The notes beneath the pieces are model-generated. The model worked only from the letters and a program-made list of their open reading frames with translations. It was not told where the DNA came from and made no database searches. Both the position numbers and the translations under genes were made by a program. This document shows, in pieces, positions 20,398 through 33,687 of a DNA stretch of 64,000 bases. The stretch spans positions 620,001 to 684,000 of the forward strand of contig NZ_FOUE01000001.1 in the NCBI RefSeq assembly GCF_900114775.1, written 5' to 3'. Numbering within the stretch: position 1 is the first letter of the stretch; the number at the start of each line of letters is the position of its first letter. Origin of the DNA: Marinobacter zhejiangensis (GTDB taxonomy: Bacteria; Pseudomonadota; Gammaproteobacteria; Pseudomonadales; Oleiphilaceae).

Positions 20398-22230
20398 TTA
20401 TTCCACGGTTACGCTCTTGGCCAGGTTCCGCGGCTGGTCCACGTCGGTGCCCTTGAGCACGGCAACGTGATAGGACAGCAGCTGCAGCGGCAAGGTATAC
20501 ACGATGGGCGCGGTGATGCTGTGAACTCCGGGGATCTGCATGACATGAATGCCAGGTTGCTCTTTCAGCTCCGCGTCACCGTCAGCAAACACAAACAGCT
20601 CGCCGCCCCGTGCCCGGACTTCTTCCAGGTTCGACTTCAGTTTTTCCAGCAGCTCATTGTTGGGAGCCACCGTCACCACCGGCATTTCGCTGTCGACCAG
20701 CGCAAGCGGGCCATGTTTCAGCTCACCCGCCGGGTAGGCTTCGGCGTGGATGTAGGAAATCTCCTTGAGCTTGAGCGCCCCTTCCATCGCTACCGGGTAC
20801 ATCGCGCCACGGCCAAGGAACAGGCTATGGTTCTTGTCGATGAAGGCACGGCTCAATTCGGCAATCTTGCCATCCAGCGCCAGCGCATCGTCAATCTGAC
20901 CCGGCAGCTGGTGCAAGGCCGTTACGATATCCGCTTCCCGTTCCTCACTCAGGCCGTTATGACGGGCCAGTGCCAGGGTAAAGATCAGCAGCGACACCAG
21001 CTGGGTAGTGAACGCCTTGGTGGAGGCCACACCAATCTCGGGTCCGGCATGGGTCATGATCACCAGGTCGGATTCCCGTACCAGCGAGCTTCCCGGCACG
21101 TTACAAATGGCAAGCGCAGCACGGAATCCCGCCTGCTTGGCCTGGCGCAACGCCGCCAGGGTGTCTGCCGTCTCCCCGGACTGGGAAATGCACAGGAACA
21201 GGGTGTCTGGCTGGATGACGTGTTTGCGATAGCGGTATTCCGACGCCACTTCCACCGAGCAGGCAATCCCGGCCAGCTCCTCAATCCAGTAACGGGCCAC
21301 CATGCCGGCATGGTAACTGGTGCCACAGGCAATGATCTGGACATGGCGAACATCGGCCAGCAGTTCATTGGCACCGGTGCCAAGCGCCTGCTCCAGCACC
21401 CGGCGGTCGGTAATACGGCCTTCCATGGTGGCTTTGATCACCTTGGGCTGCTCGTAGATTTCCTTGAGCATGTAGTGACGGAACTCGCCCTTGTCGGCGG
21501 AGTCGATGCCGTGTTCGAAGCGGGTGACCACACGCTCAACTGGTGTTCCCTCCCGGTCCCAGATCGTCACGCCGTCACGACGGATGTCCGCCAGGTCACC
21601 TTCTTCCAGGAACATGAAGCGGTCCGTGACCGGCAGCAGCGCCAGTTGATCCGAAGCGATGAAATGCTCACCGATACCCACGCCAATCACCAGTGGGCTG
21701 CCCTCACGGCACACTACCAGATGATCCGGCTCATCGGCGTGCAAAACAGCCAGCGCATAGGCCCCACGAAGCTGGGCAATCGCCGCCCGTACCGCCTGCA
21801 ACACATTACCGGCAACCCGATACTCTTTCTCGATCAGGTGCACAACCACTTCAGTGTCGGTCTGGGAGGTAAACTCGAAACCCTCCGCCATCAGGGCCTC
21901 GCGCAGCTCCTGATAGTTCTCGATGATGCCATTATGGACGATGGCCAGACGCTCACCGGACATATGGGGGTGAGCGTTGATCTGGGAGGGTTCACCGTGG
22001 GTGGCCCAACGGGTGTGAGCAATGCCCAGCGGGCCCTTGCAGGGGTTCTGCTCGACAAAGTCAGCCAGTGCCGAAACCTTGCCCACTTCCCGAGCCCGGT
22101 TAATCGATCCGTCCGCCTGTCGCACGGCCATGCCGGCAGAGTCATACCCGCGGTACTCCAACCGCCGCAGTCCCTCAAGCAGAATGCCGTGAACGTCCCT
22201 TTCCGATACCGCGCCTACAATGCCACACAT
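20398..22230 (-). CDS. glmS: Glutamine-fructose-6-phosphate aminotransferase (isomerizing)
   Basis: A 610-residue enzyme of full family length. The N-terminus MCGIVGA exposes the catalytic cysteine of the class II glutaminase domain, followed by [18 protein letters not shown]. The C-terminal half has two SIS sugar-isomerase domains ([29 protein letters not shown]) and the conserved end [15 protein letters not shown]. It makes glucosamine-6-phosphate for peptidoglycan and LPS. It lies 45 bases after glmU on the same strand, so both steps of amino-sugar synthesis are likely cotranscribed. No glmS ribozyme is present in the short upstream gap. Confidence 0.97.
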   Translation of the reverse strand: MCGIVGAVSERDVHGILLEGLRRLEYRGYDSAGMAVRQADGSINRAREVGKVSALADFVEQNPCKGPLGIAHTRWATHGEPSQINAHPHMSGERLAIVHNGIIENYQELREALMAEGFEFTSQTDTEVVVHLIEKEYRVAGNVLQAVRAAIAQLRGAYALAVLHADEPDHLVVCREGSPLVIGVGIGEHFIASDQLALLPVTDRFMFLEEGDLADIRRDGVTIWDREGTPVERVVTRFEHGIDSADKGEFRHYMLKEIYEQPKVIKATMEGRITDRRVLEQALGTGANELLADVRHVQIIACGTSYHAGMVARYWIEELAGIACSVEVASEYRYRKHVIQPDTLFLCISQSGETADTLAALRQAKQAGFRAALAICNVPGSSLVRESDLVIMTHAGPEIGVASTKAFTTQLVSLLIFTLALARHNGLSEEREADIVTALHQLPGQIDDALALDGKIAELSRAFIDKNHSLFLGRGAMYPVAMEGALKLKEISYIHAEAYPAGELKHGPLALVDSEMPVVTVAPNNELLEKLKSNLEEVRARGGELFVFADGDAELKEQPGIHVMQIPGVHSITAPIVYTLPLQLLSYHVAVLKGTDVDQPRNLAKSVTVE

Positions 22231-22275
22231 GGGGTCTTACCTGCCTTTCGATCAATCTGAATAATTACGATGCTA

Positions 22276-23643
22276 TCACGCTTTCTTTTCGGGACGCTGC
22301 CAGTTCTGCACATTACGTTGACGGCCCCGCGCCACGGCCAGTTCGCCCGCCTCAACTGCGCGGGTAATGGTCGATCCAGCACCAATGGTGGCTTTGTCCT
22401 CTACTGTAACAGGTGCCACCAACGAGGTGTTGGACCCTACAAAAACGTCATCGCCAATCACCGTCTGATACTTGTTGACGCCGTCATAGTTGCAGGTGAT
22501 GGTACCGGCACCGACGTTCACGTCCCGCCCCAGGGTCGCATCGCCGACGTAGCTGAGGTGGTTGATCTTGCTGCCCTCGCCCACCACGGCCTTTTTGGTT
22601 TCGACGAAGTTGCCCACTTTGGTGTTGGCGGCCAGCCGGGTACCCGGACGCAAACGGGCAAACGGGCCAATCTTGGCATTGCAGCCGACCTCAGCCCCAT
22701 CGATCACCGAATGGGCTTCGATCACCGCGCCGTCACCAATGGTCGCATCGCGGATGACACAGCCCGGGCCGATGGAAACATGACTGCCGAGGCTGACGTC
22801 TCCCTCAAACACCACATTGACGTCTATCAGGATATCGTTCCCGATCTCCAGGTTGCCACGCACATCAACACGGGCCGGGTCCGCCAGGGTGGCGCCTTCG
22901 GTCATCAGTCGGTTGGCCTCGCGGCGCTGGAACCAGCGCTCCAGCTCGGCCAGTTGCAGGCGGTTATTCACGCCCTGAACTTCAAATTCGTTGTCCGGCT
23001 GGGCGACGTTCACCGCCAGCCCATTGGCCACCGCCATGGCGATGATGTCTGTCAGGTAGTACTCACCCTGAGCGTTGTTATTGGACAGCTTGGGCAGCCA
23101 GTCCTTCAGGAATCGCGCTGGCAGCGCCAGGATGCCGGTATTCACTTCGGTGATCCGGTGCTGGTGTTCGTTGGCATCCTTCTGCTCAACGATGGCCAGA
23201 ACCCGATCACTCTGGTCACGGATGATCCGCCCATAGCCATGGGGGTCTTCCAGGGTGACCGTCAACAATGCCAGTGACTGCTCACTCACCTCGGAAACCA
23301 GTCGCTTCAGCGTATCGGCGCTGGTTAAAGGTACATCGCCGTACAACACCAGGACATCCGCATCGTCAGGCACATTGGGCAACGCCTGTGCCACGGCATG
23401 ACCGGTACCCAGTTGCTGTTCCTGCAACGCCCACTGGAGATCGTCCGCCGGGGTTGCTGCCCTGACCTGATCAGCGCCATGGCCAATGACCCCGTGGATG
23501 CCTGCCGCGCCTAACGTCCGGGCGGTGTCGATGACATGATGCAGCATCGGTTTGCCCGCTACCTGGTGCAGCACCTTCGGTAGTGAGGATTTCATCCGCG
23601 AGCCCTGGCCGGCGGCCAGAATGACGACGTGAAGCGGGTTCAT
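22276..23643 (-). CDS. glmU: Bifunctional N-acetylglucosamine-1-phosphate uridyltransferase / glucosamine-1-phosphate acetyltransferase
   Basis: A 455-residue enzyme of normal length. The N-terminal nucleotidyltransferase shows [18 protein letters not shown] and the C-terminal part is a left-handed beta-helix acetyltransferase with hexapeptide repeats ([20 protein letters not shown]) and [14 protein letters not shown]. It makes UDP-GlcNAc from glucosamine-1-phosphate. It follows the ATP synthase operon, separated by a terminator, and precedes glmS; the atp-glmU-glmS order is common in gammaproteobacteria. Confidence 0.97.
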   Translation of the reverse strand: MNPLHVVILAAGQGSRMKSSLPKVLHQVAGKPMLHHVIDTARTLGAAGIHGVIGHGADQVRAATPADDLQWALQEQQLGTGHAVAQALPNVPDDADVLVLYGDVPLTSADTLKRLVSEVSEQSLALLTVTLEDPHGYGRIIRDQSDRVLAIVEQKDANEHQHRITEVNTGILALPARFLKDWLPKLSNNNAQGEYYLTDIIAMAVANGLAVNVAQPDNEFEVQGVNNRLQLAELERWFQRREANRLMTEGATLADPARVDVRGNLEIGNDILIDVNVVFEGDVSLGSHVSIGPGCVIRDATIGDGAVIEAHSVIDGAEVGCNAKIGPFARLRPGTRLAANTKVGNFVETKKAVVGEGSKINHLSYVGDATLGRDVNVGAGTITCNYDGVNKYQTVIGDDVFVGSNTSLVAPVTVEDKATIGAGSTITRAVEAGELAVARGRQRNVQNWQRPEKKA

Positions 23644-23691
23644 GGCAGTACGGTCTCCTGTTTGTACGGTGACTCTGGTATCGCTCAGTTA

Positions 23692-23721
23692 TAAAAAAAA
23701 AGCCGCAATCCCTGGTTGCGG
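23692..23721 (-). terminator. Rho-independent terminator of the ATP synthase operon
   Basis: Read leftwards, CCGCAA pairs with TTGCGG (23703-23708 with 23716-23721) and is followed by a run of nine T (A on the plus strand, 23693-23701). It lies between the atpC stop and the glmU start. Confidence 0.8.
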
Positions 23722-23795
23722 AAACAGTTACAGAAACCTGCTTCCGCCCCATAAGGATGCGGCTTTGGTGATCAGCAATCCCTGACCGTAAGGAC

Positions 23796-24218
23796 TTACT
23801 TCATCTTACGGCGCAGCTGCTGGATGGTCCGAAGCTGAGCAACAGCTTCGGCCAGTTCCGCAGCAGCACGGGAATACTCGAATTCACCGGTCTTGCTGGC
23901 GAGCGCCTTCTCGGCGTCGCGCTGGGCTTCTACAGCCGCGGCTTCGTCCACATCCTTTGCACGAACCGCAGTATCAGCCAACAGCGTGACGAGGTTCGGC
24001 TGAACCTCGAGATAACCGCCGGAGACGTAAAGAATCTCTTCCTCACCGCCTTGCTTGACCACCCGGACAGGGCCGGGCTTCAATGCAGTCAGCAGCGGAG
24101 CGTGACCCGGGGCAATACCCAGGTCACCCTCTGAACCAGCCGCGATCAGCATTTCGATCAGGCCGGAATAGATCTTCTCTTCGGCACTCACCACGTCACA
24201 ATGCACGGTAATACCCAT
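23796..24218 (-). CDS. atpC: ATP synthase F1 subunit epsilon
   Basis: 140 residues, normal for the family. The N-terminal beta-sandwich contains [17 protein letters not shown] and [11 protein letters not shown], and a C-terminal two-helix region ends in RRKMK. Epsilon couples rotation and can inhibit ATP hydrolysis. It is the last gene of the atp operon and is followed by a terminator. Confidence 0.96.
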   Translation of the reverse strand: MGITVHCDVVSAEEKIYSGLIEMLIAAGSEGDLGIAPGHAPLLTALKPGPVRVVKQGGEEEILYVSGGYLEVQPNLVTLLADTAVRAKDVDEAAAVEAQRDAEKALASKTGEFEYSRAAAELAEAVAQLRTIQQLRRKMK

Positions 24219-24263
24219 GTCAGTTGCCTCTTTGGTCGATCCGAAAATTTTGGCTCAGTGGAA

Positions 24264-26575
<2,312 letters not shown>

Positions 26576-26649
26576 AACTCACTGCCTTCTCAAGTTAGAC
26601 ACTCGCTGACACAAAAGCCGGCCTGCGACTGATCGCAGGCCGAATTCCG

Positions 26650-28194
26650 TTACCAGCTCTGAGTGGTCTTGAATGTCTCAAGTGCAGCTTTCAGGCCGGC
26701 AGCGATTTCGTCGTTGAAATCACCTTTCTCGTTGATCTTGGCCAGAAGCGCGGATTGCTCCGCACGCATCCAGTCCAGAAGCTGGGCTTCGAAAGCCACA
26801 ACTTTCTCTACGTCAACGTCGTCCAGGAAGCCTTCGTTGGCTGCGAACAGAACCGTACCCATTTCAGCTACAGACAGCGGGCTGTACTGGTTCTGCTTCA
26901 TGAGTTCGGTAACACGCTGACCGTGCTCGAGCTGCTTACGAGTCGCTTCGTCAAGATCAGAAGCGAACTGTGCGAACGCAGCCAGTTCACGGTACTGGGC
27001 CAGAGCCAGACGGATGTTACCGCCGAGCTTCTTCATGATCTTGGTCTGGGCCGCACCACCAACACGGGATACCGAGATACCGGCGTTCATGGCCGGACGG
27101 ATACCAGAGTTGAACAGGTTGGTTTCCAGGAAGATCTGACCGTCGGTAATGGAGATTACGTTGGTCGGTACGAATGCAGATACGTCACCGGCCTGAGTCT
27201 CGATGATCGGCAGAGCGGTCAAGGAACCGGTCTTGCCTTTCACTTCACCATTGGTGAACTGCTCTACGTAGTCAGCATTAACGCGGGATGCGCGCTCCAG
27301 CAGACGGGAGTGCAGGTAGAAAACGTCACCTGGGTAAGCTTCACGGCCTGGCGGACGACGCAGCAGCAGGGAGATCTGACGGTAAGCAACGGCCTGCTTG
27401 GACAGGTCATCGTATACGATCAGGGCATCTTCACCGCGGTCACGGAAGTATTCACCCATGGCGGTACCGGAGTACGGAGCCAGGAACTGCATCGCAGCAG
27501 GATCAGCCGCACCGGCAGCAACCACGATGGTGTGGTCCATGGCGCCGTGCTCTTCCAGCTTGCGCACAACGGCAGCAATGGAAGACTGCTTCTGACCAAC
27601 GGCAACGTAGATACACTTGATGCCGGTGTTCTTCTGGTTGATGATCGCGTCGATAGCGACAGCGGTCTTACCGATCTGACGGTCACCGATGATCAGCTCA
27701 CGCTGGCCACGACCGATGGGAACCATGGTGTCGATGGCTTTCAGACCCGTCTGTACCGGCTCGTCAACGGACTGACGAGCGATAACGCCCGGAGCAACCT
27801 TTTCGACCGGAGAGGTCAGTTCGGTAGCCAGGTCGCCTTTGCCGTCGATCACGTTACCCAGACCGTCAACAACACGGCCCAGCAGTTCCGGACCTACCGG
27901 TACTTCCAGGATGCGACCGGTGCAACGTACTTTCTGACCTTCGGCCAGATCGTCGTAGTCACCCAGCACAACCGCACCAACGGAATCACGCTCCAGGTTC
28001 AGAGCCATGCCGTAAGTGCCGTTGGCGAATTCAATCATCTCACCGTACATAACGTCGGCAAGACCGTGGATCAGTACGATGCCGTCAGAAACGGACAGGA
28101 TCGTACCTTCGTTCTTTGCTTCGGAAGAGATATCGAGCTTCTCGATTCTCTTCTTGATGATGTCACTGATCTCGGATGGATTCAGTTGCTGCAT
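26650..28194 (-). CDS. atpA: ATP synthase F1 subunit alpha
   Basis: 514 residues. [20 protein letters not shown] at the start, Walker [16 protein letters not shown], and the arginine-finger region [17 protein letters not shown]. It forms the alpha3beta3 hexamer. Read-through frames on the other strand across this gene are codon-bias shadows. Confidence 0.98.
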   Translation of the reverse strand: MQQLNPSEISDIIKKRIEKLDISSEAKNEGTILSVSDGIVLIHGLADVMYGEMIEFANGTYGMALNLERDSVGAVVLGDYDDLAEGQKVRCTGRILEVPVGPELLGRVVDGLGNVIDGKGDLATELTSPVEKVAPGVIARQSVDEPVQTGLKAIDTMVPIGRGQRELIIGDRQIGKTAVAIDAIINQKNTGIKCIYVAVGQKQSSIAAVVRKLEEHGAMDHTIVVAAGAADPAAMQFLAPYSGTAMGEYFRDRGEDALIVYDDLSKQAVAYRQISLLLRRPPGREAYPGDVFYLHSRLLERASRVNADYVEQFTNGEVKGKTGSLTALPIIETQAGDVSAFVPTNVISITDGQIFLETNLFNSGIRPAMNAGISVSRVGGAAQTKIMKKLGGNIRLALAQYRELAAFAQFASDLDEATRKQLEHGQRVTELMKQNQYSPLSVAEMGTVLFAANEGFLDDVDVEKVVAFEAQLLDWMRAEQSALLAKINEKGDFNDEIAAGLKAALETFKTTQSW

Positions 28195-28222
28195 GCCTTT
28201 ATCCTCAAACCTTGTGCTGAAG

Positions 28223-28759
28223 TCAGGAGCCCAGAGCCTCGGCCAGCTTTTTCAGCTTACCGCGTACAGATGCATCAATAACCAGATCACCGGCGCGTAC
28301 AACCACGCCGCCAATCAGAGACTTGTCCATTGATGCGGAGAGTGACACTTGACGCTCGAGTTTAGTCGACAGTGCCTGGGCGAGCTTCTGCTGCTGTTCG
28401 TCCGACAGCTCGAAAGCTGTGGTAACGTCGATATCAACAGTGCGCTCCAGTTCAGCGCGGTACGTGTTGAAGAGCGCTGCAATCTCGGGTAGCAGAGCGA
28501 GACGACGATTCTCAGCAAGAATCGTGAAGAAGTTGCGGATACCTTCAGACACCGATACTTCGGTGGTCTCAAGGATCAGGTCCGCTTTCTTCTGCTCGTC
28601 CATTCCCGGATTAGCGAGAAGCTGTCGAATTACTTCGTTCGCTGTGATTTGCCCTGACACCGTCAGCACTTCAGCCCATTCAGCCAGCTGTTGCTGGGCT
28701 TGAGCGGACTGAAAAGCAGCCTTGGCGTAAGGGCGAGCCAGCGTTCTCAGTTCTGCCAT
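28223..28759 (-). CDS. atpH: ATP synthase F1 subunit delta
   Basis: 178 residues, the OSCP-like stator subunit. Start [16 protein letters not shown] and a C-terminal [18 protein letters not shown] match the family. It links F1 to the b-subunit stalk. Gaps of 28 bases to atpA and 15 bases from atpF. Confidence 0.96.
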   Translation of the reverse strand: MAELRTLARPYAKAAFQSAQAQQQLAEWAEVLTVSGQITANEVIRQLLANPGMDEQKKADLILETTEVSVSEGIRNFFTILAENRRLALLPEIAALFNTYRAELERTVDIDVTTAFELSDEQQQKLAQALSTKLERQVSLSASMDKSLIGGVVVRAGDLVIDASVRGKLKKLAEALGS

Positions 28760-28774
28760 GATGAACCTCGTCGT

Positions 28775-29245
28775 TTACAGTTCTGCTGCCAGCTTTTCCA
28801 GCATCTCGCTGTTCTTGGAGGCATCGACAGAGGTTTCCAGGATTTTCTCAGCACCAGCAATCGCAAGTGCGGCAACTTCTGCACGCAGTGCGTCACGAGT
28901 CTGATTGCGCTCCTGTTCAATTTCGGCCTTGGCTTGCTCAATCAGCTTCTGACCTTCCTTGCGGGCGTCCTCTTTGGAAGCTTCCACAATTTGGGCGGCA
29001 CGCTTGTTGGCCTGTTCGATCAGAGTAGCAGCCTGCTGCTTCGCTTCACGCAGTTCCTGGGCTGACTTCTCTTGAGCCAGTTCCAGGTCACGCGCGGCGC
29101 GATCAGAGGCAGCCAGTCCGTCCGCGATCTTCTTTTGACGCTCCTGCAGGGCAGCCATGACCGGCGGCCATACGTACTTCATGCAGAAGACAACAAAGAT
29201 AAAGAACGCGATGGCTTGACCGATAATCGTCAAATTAATGTTCAC
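28775..29245 (-). CDS. atpF: ATP synthase F0 subunit b
   Basis: 156 residues, matching the usual length. One N-terminal membrane helix ([20 protein letters not shown]) and a long charged coiled-coil rich in Ala, Glu, Gln and Lys that forms the peripheral stalk. Lies between atpE and atpH as expected. Confidence 0.97.
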   Translation of the reverse strand: MNINLTIIGQAIAFFIFVVFCMKYVWPPVMAALQERQKKIADGLAASDRAARDLELAQEKSAQELREAKQQAATLIEQANKRAAQIVEASKEDARKEGQKLIEQAKAEIEQERNQTRDALRAEVAALAIAGAEKILETSVDASKNSEMLEKLAAEL

Positions 29246-29312
29246 GTCTTCACCTCTCGCCTGTCGTTTAGTGAATCAACAAACCGGGGCGGGCCCCGGA
29301 ATGGCGACTCGA

Positions 29313-29610
<298 letters not shown>

Positions 29611-29670
29611 TAGGGTTTAATTCAATTCAAAACGGGTATTACGACAACTCTGTTTCTACTGCCTACTCAA

Positions 29671-30552
<882 letters not shown>

Positions 30553-30562
30553 TCAGGTCCAG

Positions 30563-30961
30563 TTAATTTCGCTGCGCTCTGCCGTTCGCAAGGAACGGGG
30601 TTACCAGATTGGTAACCAGCATGATCGCAAAGGTTAGAAAAAGTGCCGCTACATCAAGCGGCTGAATCCATTTGAACACCATCGTAAACAGGATGGCGCA
30701 GAGGATGAGCTTGCCGGCCTCACCCTGATAAAAAGAACTCATGATCTGCTTGGCCGCCCGCGCGCCGGAGTAGCGGAAGGCCTTGAACGCGAAATAACCG
30801 TGGGGAAGCAGGAAAACCAGGCCTCCCAGAAAGGCGGAATAACAGGCTACGGGGCTTCTCAACGAGAACGCCAGACCGACGAAAACCAGCACCGCACCCT
30901 GGATCAAAAACCATTGTCCAATGGGCGGACGGCGTATGCCGTTCCTGTGTGCCATCGTCAT
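30563..30961 (-). CDS. atpI: ATP synthase subunit I
   Basis: 132 residues, about four hydrophobic segments, with the AtpI-type stretches SAFLGGLVFLLPHGYFAFKA and SFYQGEAGKLILCAILF. AtpI assists c-ring assembly and possibly Mg2+ uptake; it is not part of the final enzyme. First gene of the operon, about 70 bases downstream of the predicted transcription start. Confidence 0.92.
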   Translation of the reverse strand: MTMAHRNGIRRPPIGQWFLIQGAVLVFVGLAFSLRSPVACYSAFLGGLVFLLPHGYFAFKAFRYSGARAAKQIMSSFYQGEAGKLILCAILFTMVFKWIQPLDVAALFLTFAIMLVTNLVTPFLANGRAQRN

Positions 30962-31039
30962 TTATGCCTCAAAAAGTGTCCGCCTAACGGTGGTGGCGAA
31001 ATAAAGTGCGCACAATCACACCGTAATTAAGCGCGGCAG

Positions 31040-31068
31040 ATTATATGTGTTCAATCCTCATGAATCAA
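31040..31068 (-). promoter_or_regulatory. Sigma70 promoter of the ATP synthase operon
   Basis: Read leftwards, TTGATT (31063-31068) is followed after exactly 17 bases by a perfect TATAAT (31040-31045). The start of transcription would be near 31033, about 70 bases before atpI. No other promoter of similar quality is visible in the 303 bases between parB and atpI. Confidence 0.75.
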
Positions 31069-31157
31069 TACAACCGCCGGGGCCAGAACCCCCGTAACCG
31101 GGCGAAAACGCTAGGCTGGCGGGGAGGCGGACACAAATGGGTATCTGATCCTTTTTT

Positions 31158-31177
31158 AACCACTATATGTAGTGGTT
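31158..31177. repeat. Perfect short palindrome in the parB-atpI gap
   Basis: AACCACTA-TATG-TAGTGGTT, an 8-bp stem with a 4-base loop. There is a T-run only on its upstream side on the plus strand, so leftward transcription leaving parB meets the hairpin and then A residues, unlike a terminator. It could be an operator for the atp promoter about 90 bases away or a processing hairpin. Confidence 0.5.
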
Positions 31178-31264
31178 GCCACGCTGAGTAGACAATTTGA
31201 TGCCCTACTCAAGTCTCATGAATACAGCACCAAAATGTCACAAAGATGAAACGGGGGGAATTTG

Positions 31265-32152
31265 TTACTTGATATGGCCCAGAATGCCATCCAGCTCATC
31301 AAGCGAACTGTATTCGATCACCAGCTTGCCTTTGCCGCGCTGGCCATGGGCGATGGACACCCTGGCACCCAGACGTTCCGAAAGGTCATCCTGAAGGGCA
31401 CGAATATTCGGATCGAGCTCGCCGGAGCCGGCGGGCTTGGCGGTTTGACTTTGTTGCTGGAGGCGGCGAACCAGTGCCTCGGTCTGACGAACCGACAGCG
31501 ACTTGGACACCACCATACGGGCAACCTGCAATTGCTGCTCCGGCGGCAGGGTAAGCATGGCACGGCCATGGCCCATTTCCAGGTCACCATGCTCCAGCAT
31601 CAGCCGGACATCTTCGGTCAGGCCGATCAGGCGCAGCAGGTTGGTGATGGTGGTGCGGGACTTACCCACAGCTTCCGCGACCTGGGCCTGGGTGAGACCA
31701 AACTCTTCCTGCAGGCGCTGAAGCGCAAACGCTTCTTCGATCGGGTTGAGGTTTTCCCGCTGGATGTTCTCGATCAGCGCCATAGCGATGGCGGCTTCGT
31801 CGGGCACCTCGCGGATGATGGCCGGGATACGGTCGAGCTCTGCCATCTGGGTGGCGCGCCAGCGACGCTCACCGGCAATCAGTTCATAACGGCCTTCACC
31901 AATGGAGCGAACCACCACCGGCTGCATGACACCTTGCTGGCGAATCGAGTCTGCCAACTCCTGCAACGCCGCCGGGTCCATGTCCCGGCGGGGCTGGTAA
32001 CGGCCACGCTGAATGAGGTCTACCGGCAACTCCCGCAGCTCGCCATCCCGGTCGCGGCTGTCCTGCTCCAGATTTACTTTGGAGCCTGCCAGCAGGGCAC
32101 CCAGCCCGCGTTCGCCCAATCCTCGTTTTTTCGCCGCCATGGTCTTTATCAT
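31265..32152 (-). CDS. parB: Chromosome-partitioning protein ParB
   Basis: 295 residues. The N-terminal CTP-binding domain has GERRWRATQMAELDRIPAII and ENIQRENLNPIEEA, and the helix-turn-helix reads TQAQVAEAVGKSRTTITNLL. ParB binds parS, spreads as a CTP-dependent clamp and works with ParA to place origins. Start is ATG 32152 or the nearby ATG 32140 (MAAKKRGLG), the latter closer to the family N-terminus. Lies 31 bases after parA. Two parS sites are present in recF, 26 kb away. Confidence 0.96.
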   Translation of the reverse strand: MIKTMAAKKRGLGERGLGALLAGSKVNLEQDSRDRDGELRELPVDLIQRGRYQPRRDMDPAALQELADSIRQQGVMQPVVVRSIGEGRYELIAGERRWRATQMAELDRIPAIIREVPDEAAIAMALIENIQRENLNPIEEAFALQRLQEEFGLTQAQVAEAVGKSRTTITNLLRLIGLTEDVRLMLEHGDLEMGHGRAMLTLPPEQQLQVARMVVSKSLSVRQTEALVRRLQQQSQTAKPAGSGELDPNIRALQDDLSERLGARVSIAHGQRGKGKLVIEYSSLDELDGILGHIK

Positions 32153-32183
32153 TCTTCCGGATTAAATCAGTCAGGTCGTTATG

Positions 32184-32978
32184 TTACACGGCAACTGCGG
32201 CCGATGTCTTTTGCAAACCATGGCGGCGAACCATTTCACCCGCCAGGGCCAGGTAGGCTATGGCGCCCTTGGAGGCGCGGTCGTATTTCAGGGCCGGCAA
32301 ACCGTAAGAAGGGGCTTCCGCCAGCCGCACATTGCGGGGAATCACCGCGCGGTAGACCTTGTCGCCAAAATATTCGTTGAGCTGGCCGGAGACATCCAGC
32401 GTCAGGCTGTTGCGGGGGTCGTACATGGTCCGCAGGATACCCTCTACCTGGAGGTTGGGGTTCACCGTTTCCTTGATCTGCTCAATGGTGTTCATCAAAG
32501 CGGCCAAACCTTCCAGGGCATAGTACTCGCACTGCATCGGTATCAGCACCGAGTCGGAGGCCGACAAAGCATTGACGGTCAGCAGGTTCAGCGACGGCGG
32601 GCAGTCGATGAGGATGTAGTCGTAGTTGTCACGGACTTCATTCAACGCCATTCGCAGGCGGTGTTCGCGGCCGATCTCGTTCATCAGCTCAACTTCCGCT
32701 GCGGTCAGGTCGCCGTTGGTGCCGAGCAGGTCAAACCCGGCGGTGTCGACGTGAATGATGACCTCTGCCGCTGTTGCCCGTTTGGTCAGTACGTCGTAGC
32801 CAGACACCTGGAGCTCGTTCTTGTCGACGCCGCTGCCCATGGTCGCGTTACCCTGAGGGTCCATATCCACCAGCAGTACACGACGCTTGGTGGCGGCCAG
32901 TGAGGCGGCAAGATTGACGCAGGTTGTGGTTTTACCCACCCCACCTTTCTGGTTGGTGACCGCAATCACACGCGCCAT
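32184..32978 (-). CDS. parA: Chromosome-partitioning ATPase ParA (Soj)
   Basis: 264 residues, typical of chromosomal ParA. Deviant Walker A QKGGVGKTT near the N-terminus, LLVDMDPQGNATMGSG, and ILIDCPPSLNLLTVNAL as Walker B. It binds DNA non-specifically and moves ParB-parS complexes. Lies 58 bases after rsmG and 31 before parB in one leftward unit with mnmG. Confidence 0.97.
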   Translation of the reverse strand: MARVIAVTNQKGGVGKTTTCVNLAASLAATKRRVLLVDMDPQGNATMGSGVDKNELQVSGYDVLTKRATAAEVIIHVDTAGFDLLGTNGDLTAAEVELMNEIGREHRLRMALNEVRDNYDYILIDCPPSLNLLTVNALSASDSVLIPMQCEYYALEGLAALMNTIEQIKETVNPNLQVEGILRTMYDPRNSLTLDVSGQLNEYFGDKVYRAVIPRNVRLAEAPSYGLPALKYDRASKGAIAYLALAGEMVRRHGLQKTSAAVAV

Positions 32979-33036
32979 GGTTCGCCTCCTGTGCAGGGAT
33001 CGTGTTTGAACGTCTTCAAAAATGGAAAAGCCGGGC

Positions 33037-33687
33037 TCAGTCGGCCTTGGACCGGGCTACCGTCAGAATATAGCGCTCGCCATCACAGCCGGGAACGTCC
33101 AATGGCTGGTGCGAGACCACCTGCCAGCCGACCGGCAGCGCTGCTATCTCATCATCCGGAAACTGGCCTTTCATGGCAAGGAACTCGCCGTCATCCTGCA
33201 ACAGCTGACCGCACCAGCTCACCAGGTTGGCCAACGCCGTAAAGGCCCGGCTGGTGATCTGGCTGAACGGCTGCTCCGGCTGGCAGTCTTCGGCACGCCC
33301 GTGGATCACCTCGACGTTGTCGAGCCCGAGCTCCAGGACGCACTGATTGAGGAAACGGGTTTTCTTGCCATTGCTGTCCAACAGCGTAAACCGGCGCTGT
33401 GGAAAAACAATGGCCATGGGGATACCGGGAAGCCCGCCACCGGAGCCAACATCCAGTATTCGATCGGCCTTGATGAAAGGCAGGATGCTCAGGCTGTCCA
33501 GCAGCTGGCGCGACACCATTTCCCGCGGGTCCCTAACAGCGGTGAGGTTGTAGGCCCGGTTCCACTTGTTGAGCAATGCCAGAAAGGCCAGCAATTGCGA
33601 CTGGGTCTGCTCTGGCAGCTCCAGTCCCATCGCCACCAGCCCTTCCTGGAGCTGACGGCGCCAGAGTTGGTTATCGGCGGTGGTCAT
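33037..33687 (-). CDS. rsmG: 16S rRNA (guanine-N7)-methyltransferase
   Basis: 216 residues. SAM-binding motif ILDVGSGGGLPGIPMAI, then TLLDSNGKKTRFLNQ and ITSRAFTAL. It methylates G527 of 16S rRNA. Its ATG overlaps the mnmG stop by one base, so translation is coupled; this mnmG-rsmG-parA-parB order is the common origin-proximal arrangement. Confidence 0.96.
   Translation of the reverse strand: MTTADNQLWRRQLQEGLVAMGLELPEQTQSQLLAFLALLNKWNRAYNLTAVRDPREMVSRQLLDSLSILPFIKADRILDVGSGGGLPGIPMAIVFPQRRFTLLDSNGKKTRFLNQCVLELGLDNVEVIHGRAEDCQPEQPFSQITSRAFTALANLVSWCGQLLQDDGEFLAMKGQFPDDEIAALPVGWQVVSHQPLDVPGCDGERYILTVARSKAD

Noticed and set aside
20467..22260. A 597-codon open frame antisense to glmS
   Set aside because: glmS is unmistakable on the other strand. 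The antisense translation is rich in His, Gln and Arg with no domain, a usual by-product of GC-rich codon bias.
22231..22275. glmS ribozyme
   Set aside because: Only 45 bases separate glmU and glmS, too short, and the ribozyme is not expected in this group.
26755..28281. A 508-codon open frame antisense to atpA, and similar frames opposite atpD and atpG
   Set aside because: Low-complexity translations without known motifs, opposite highly conserved ATP synthase genes.
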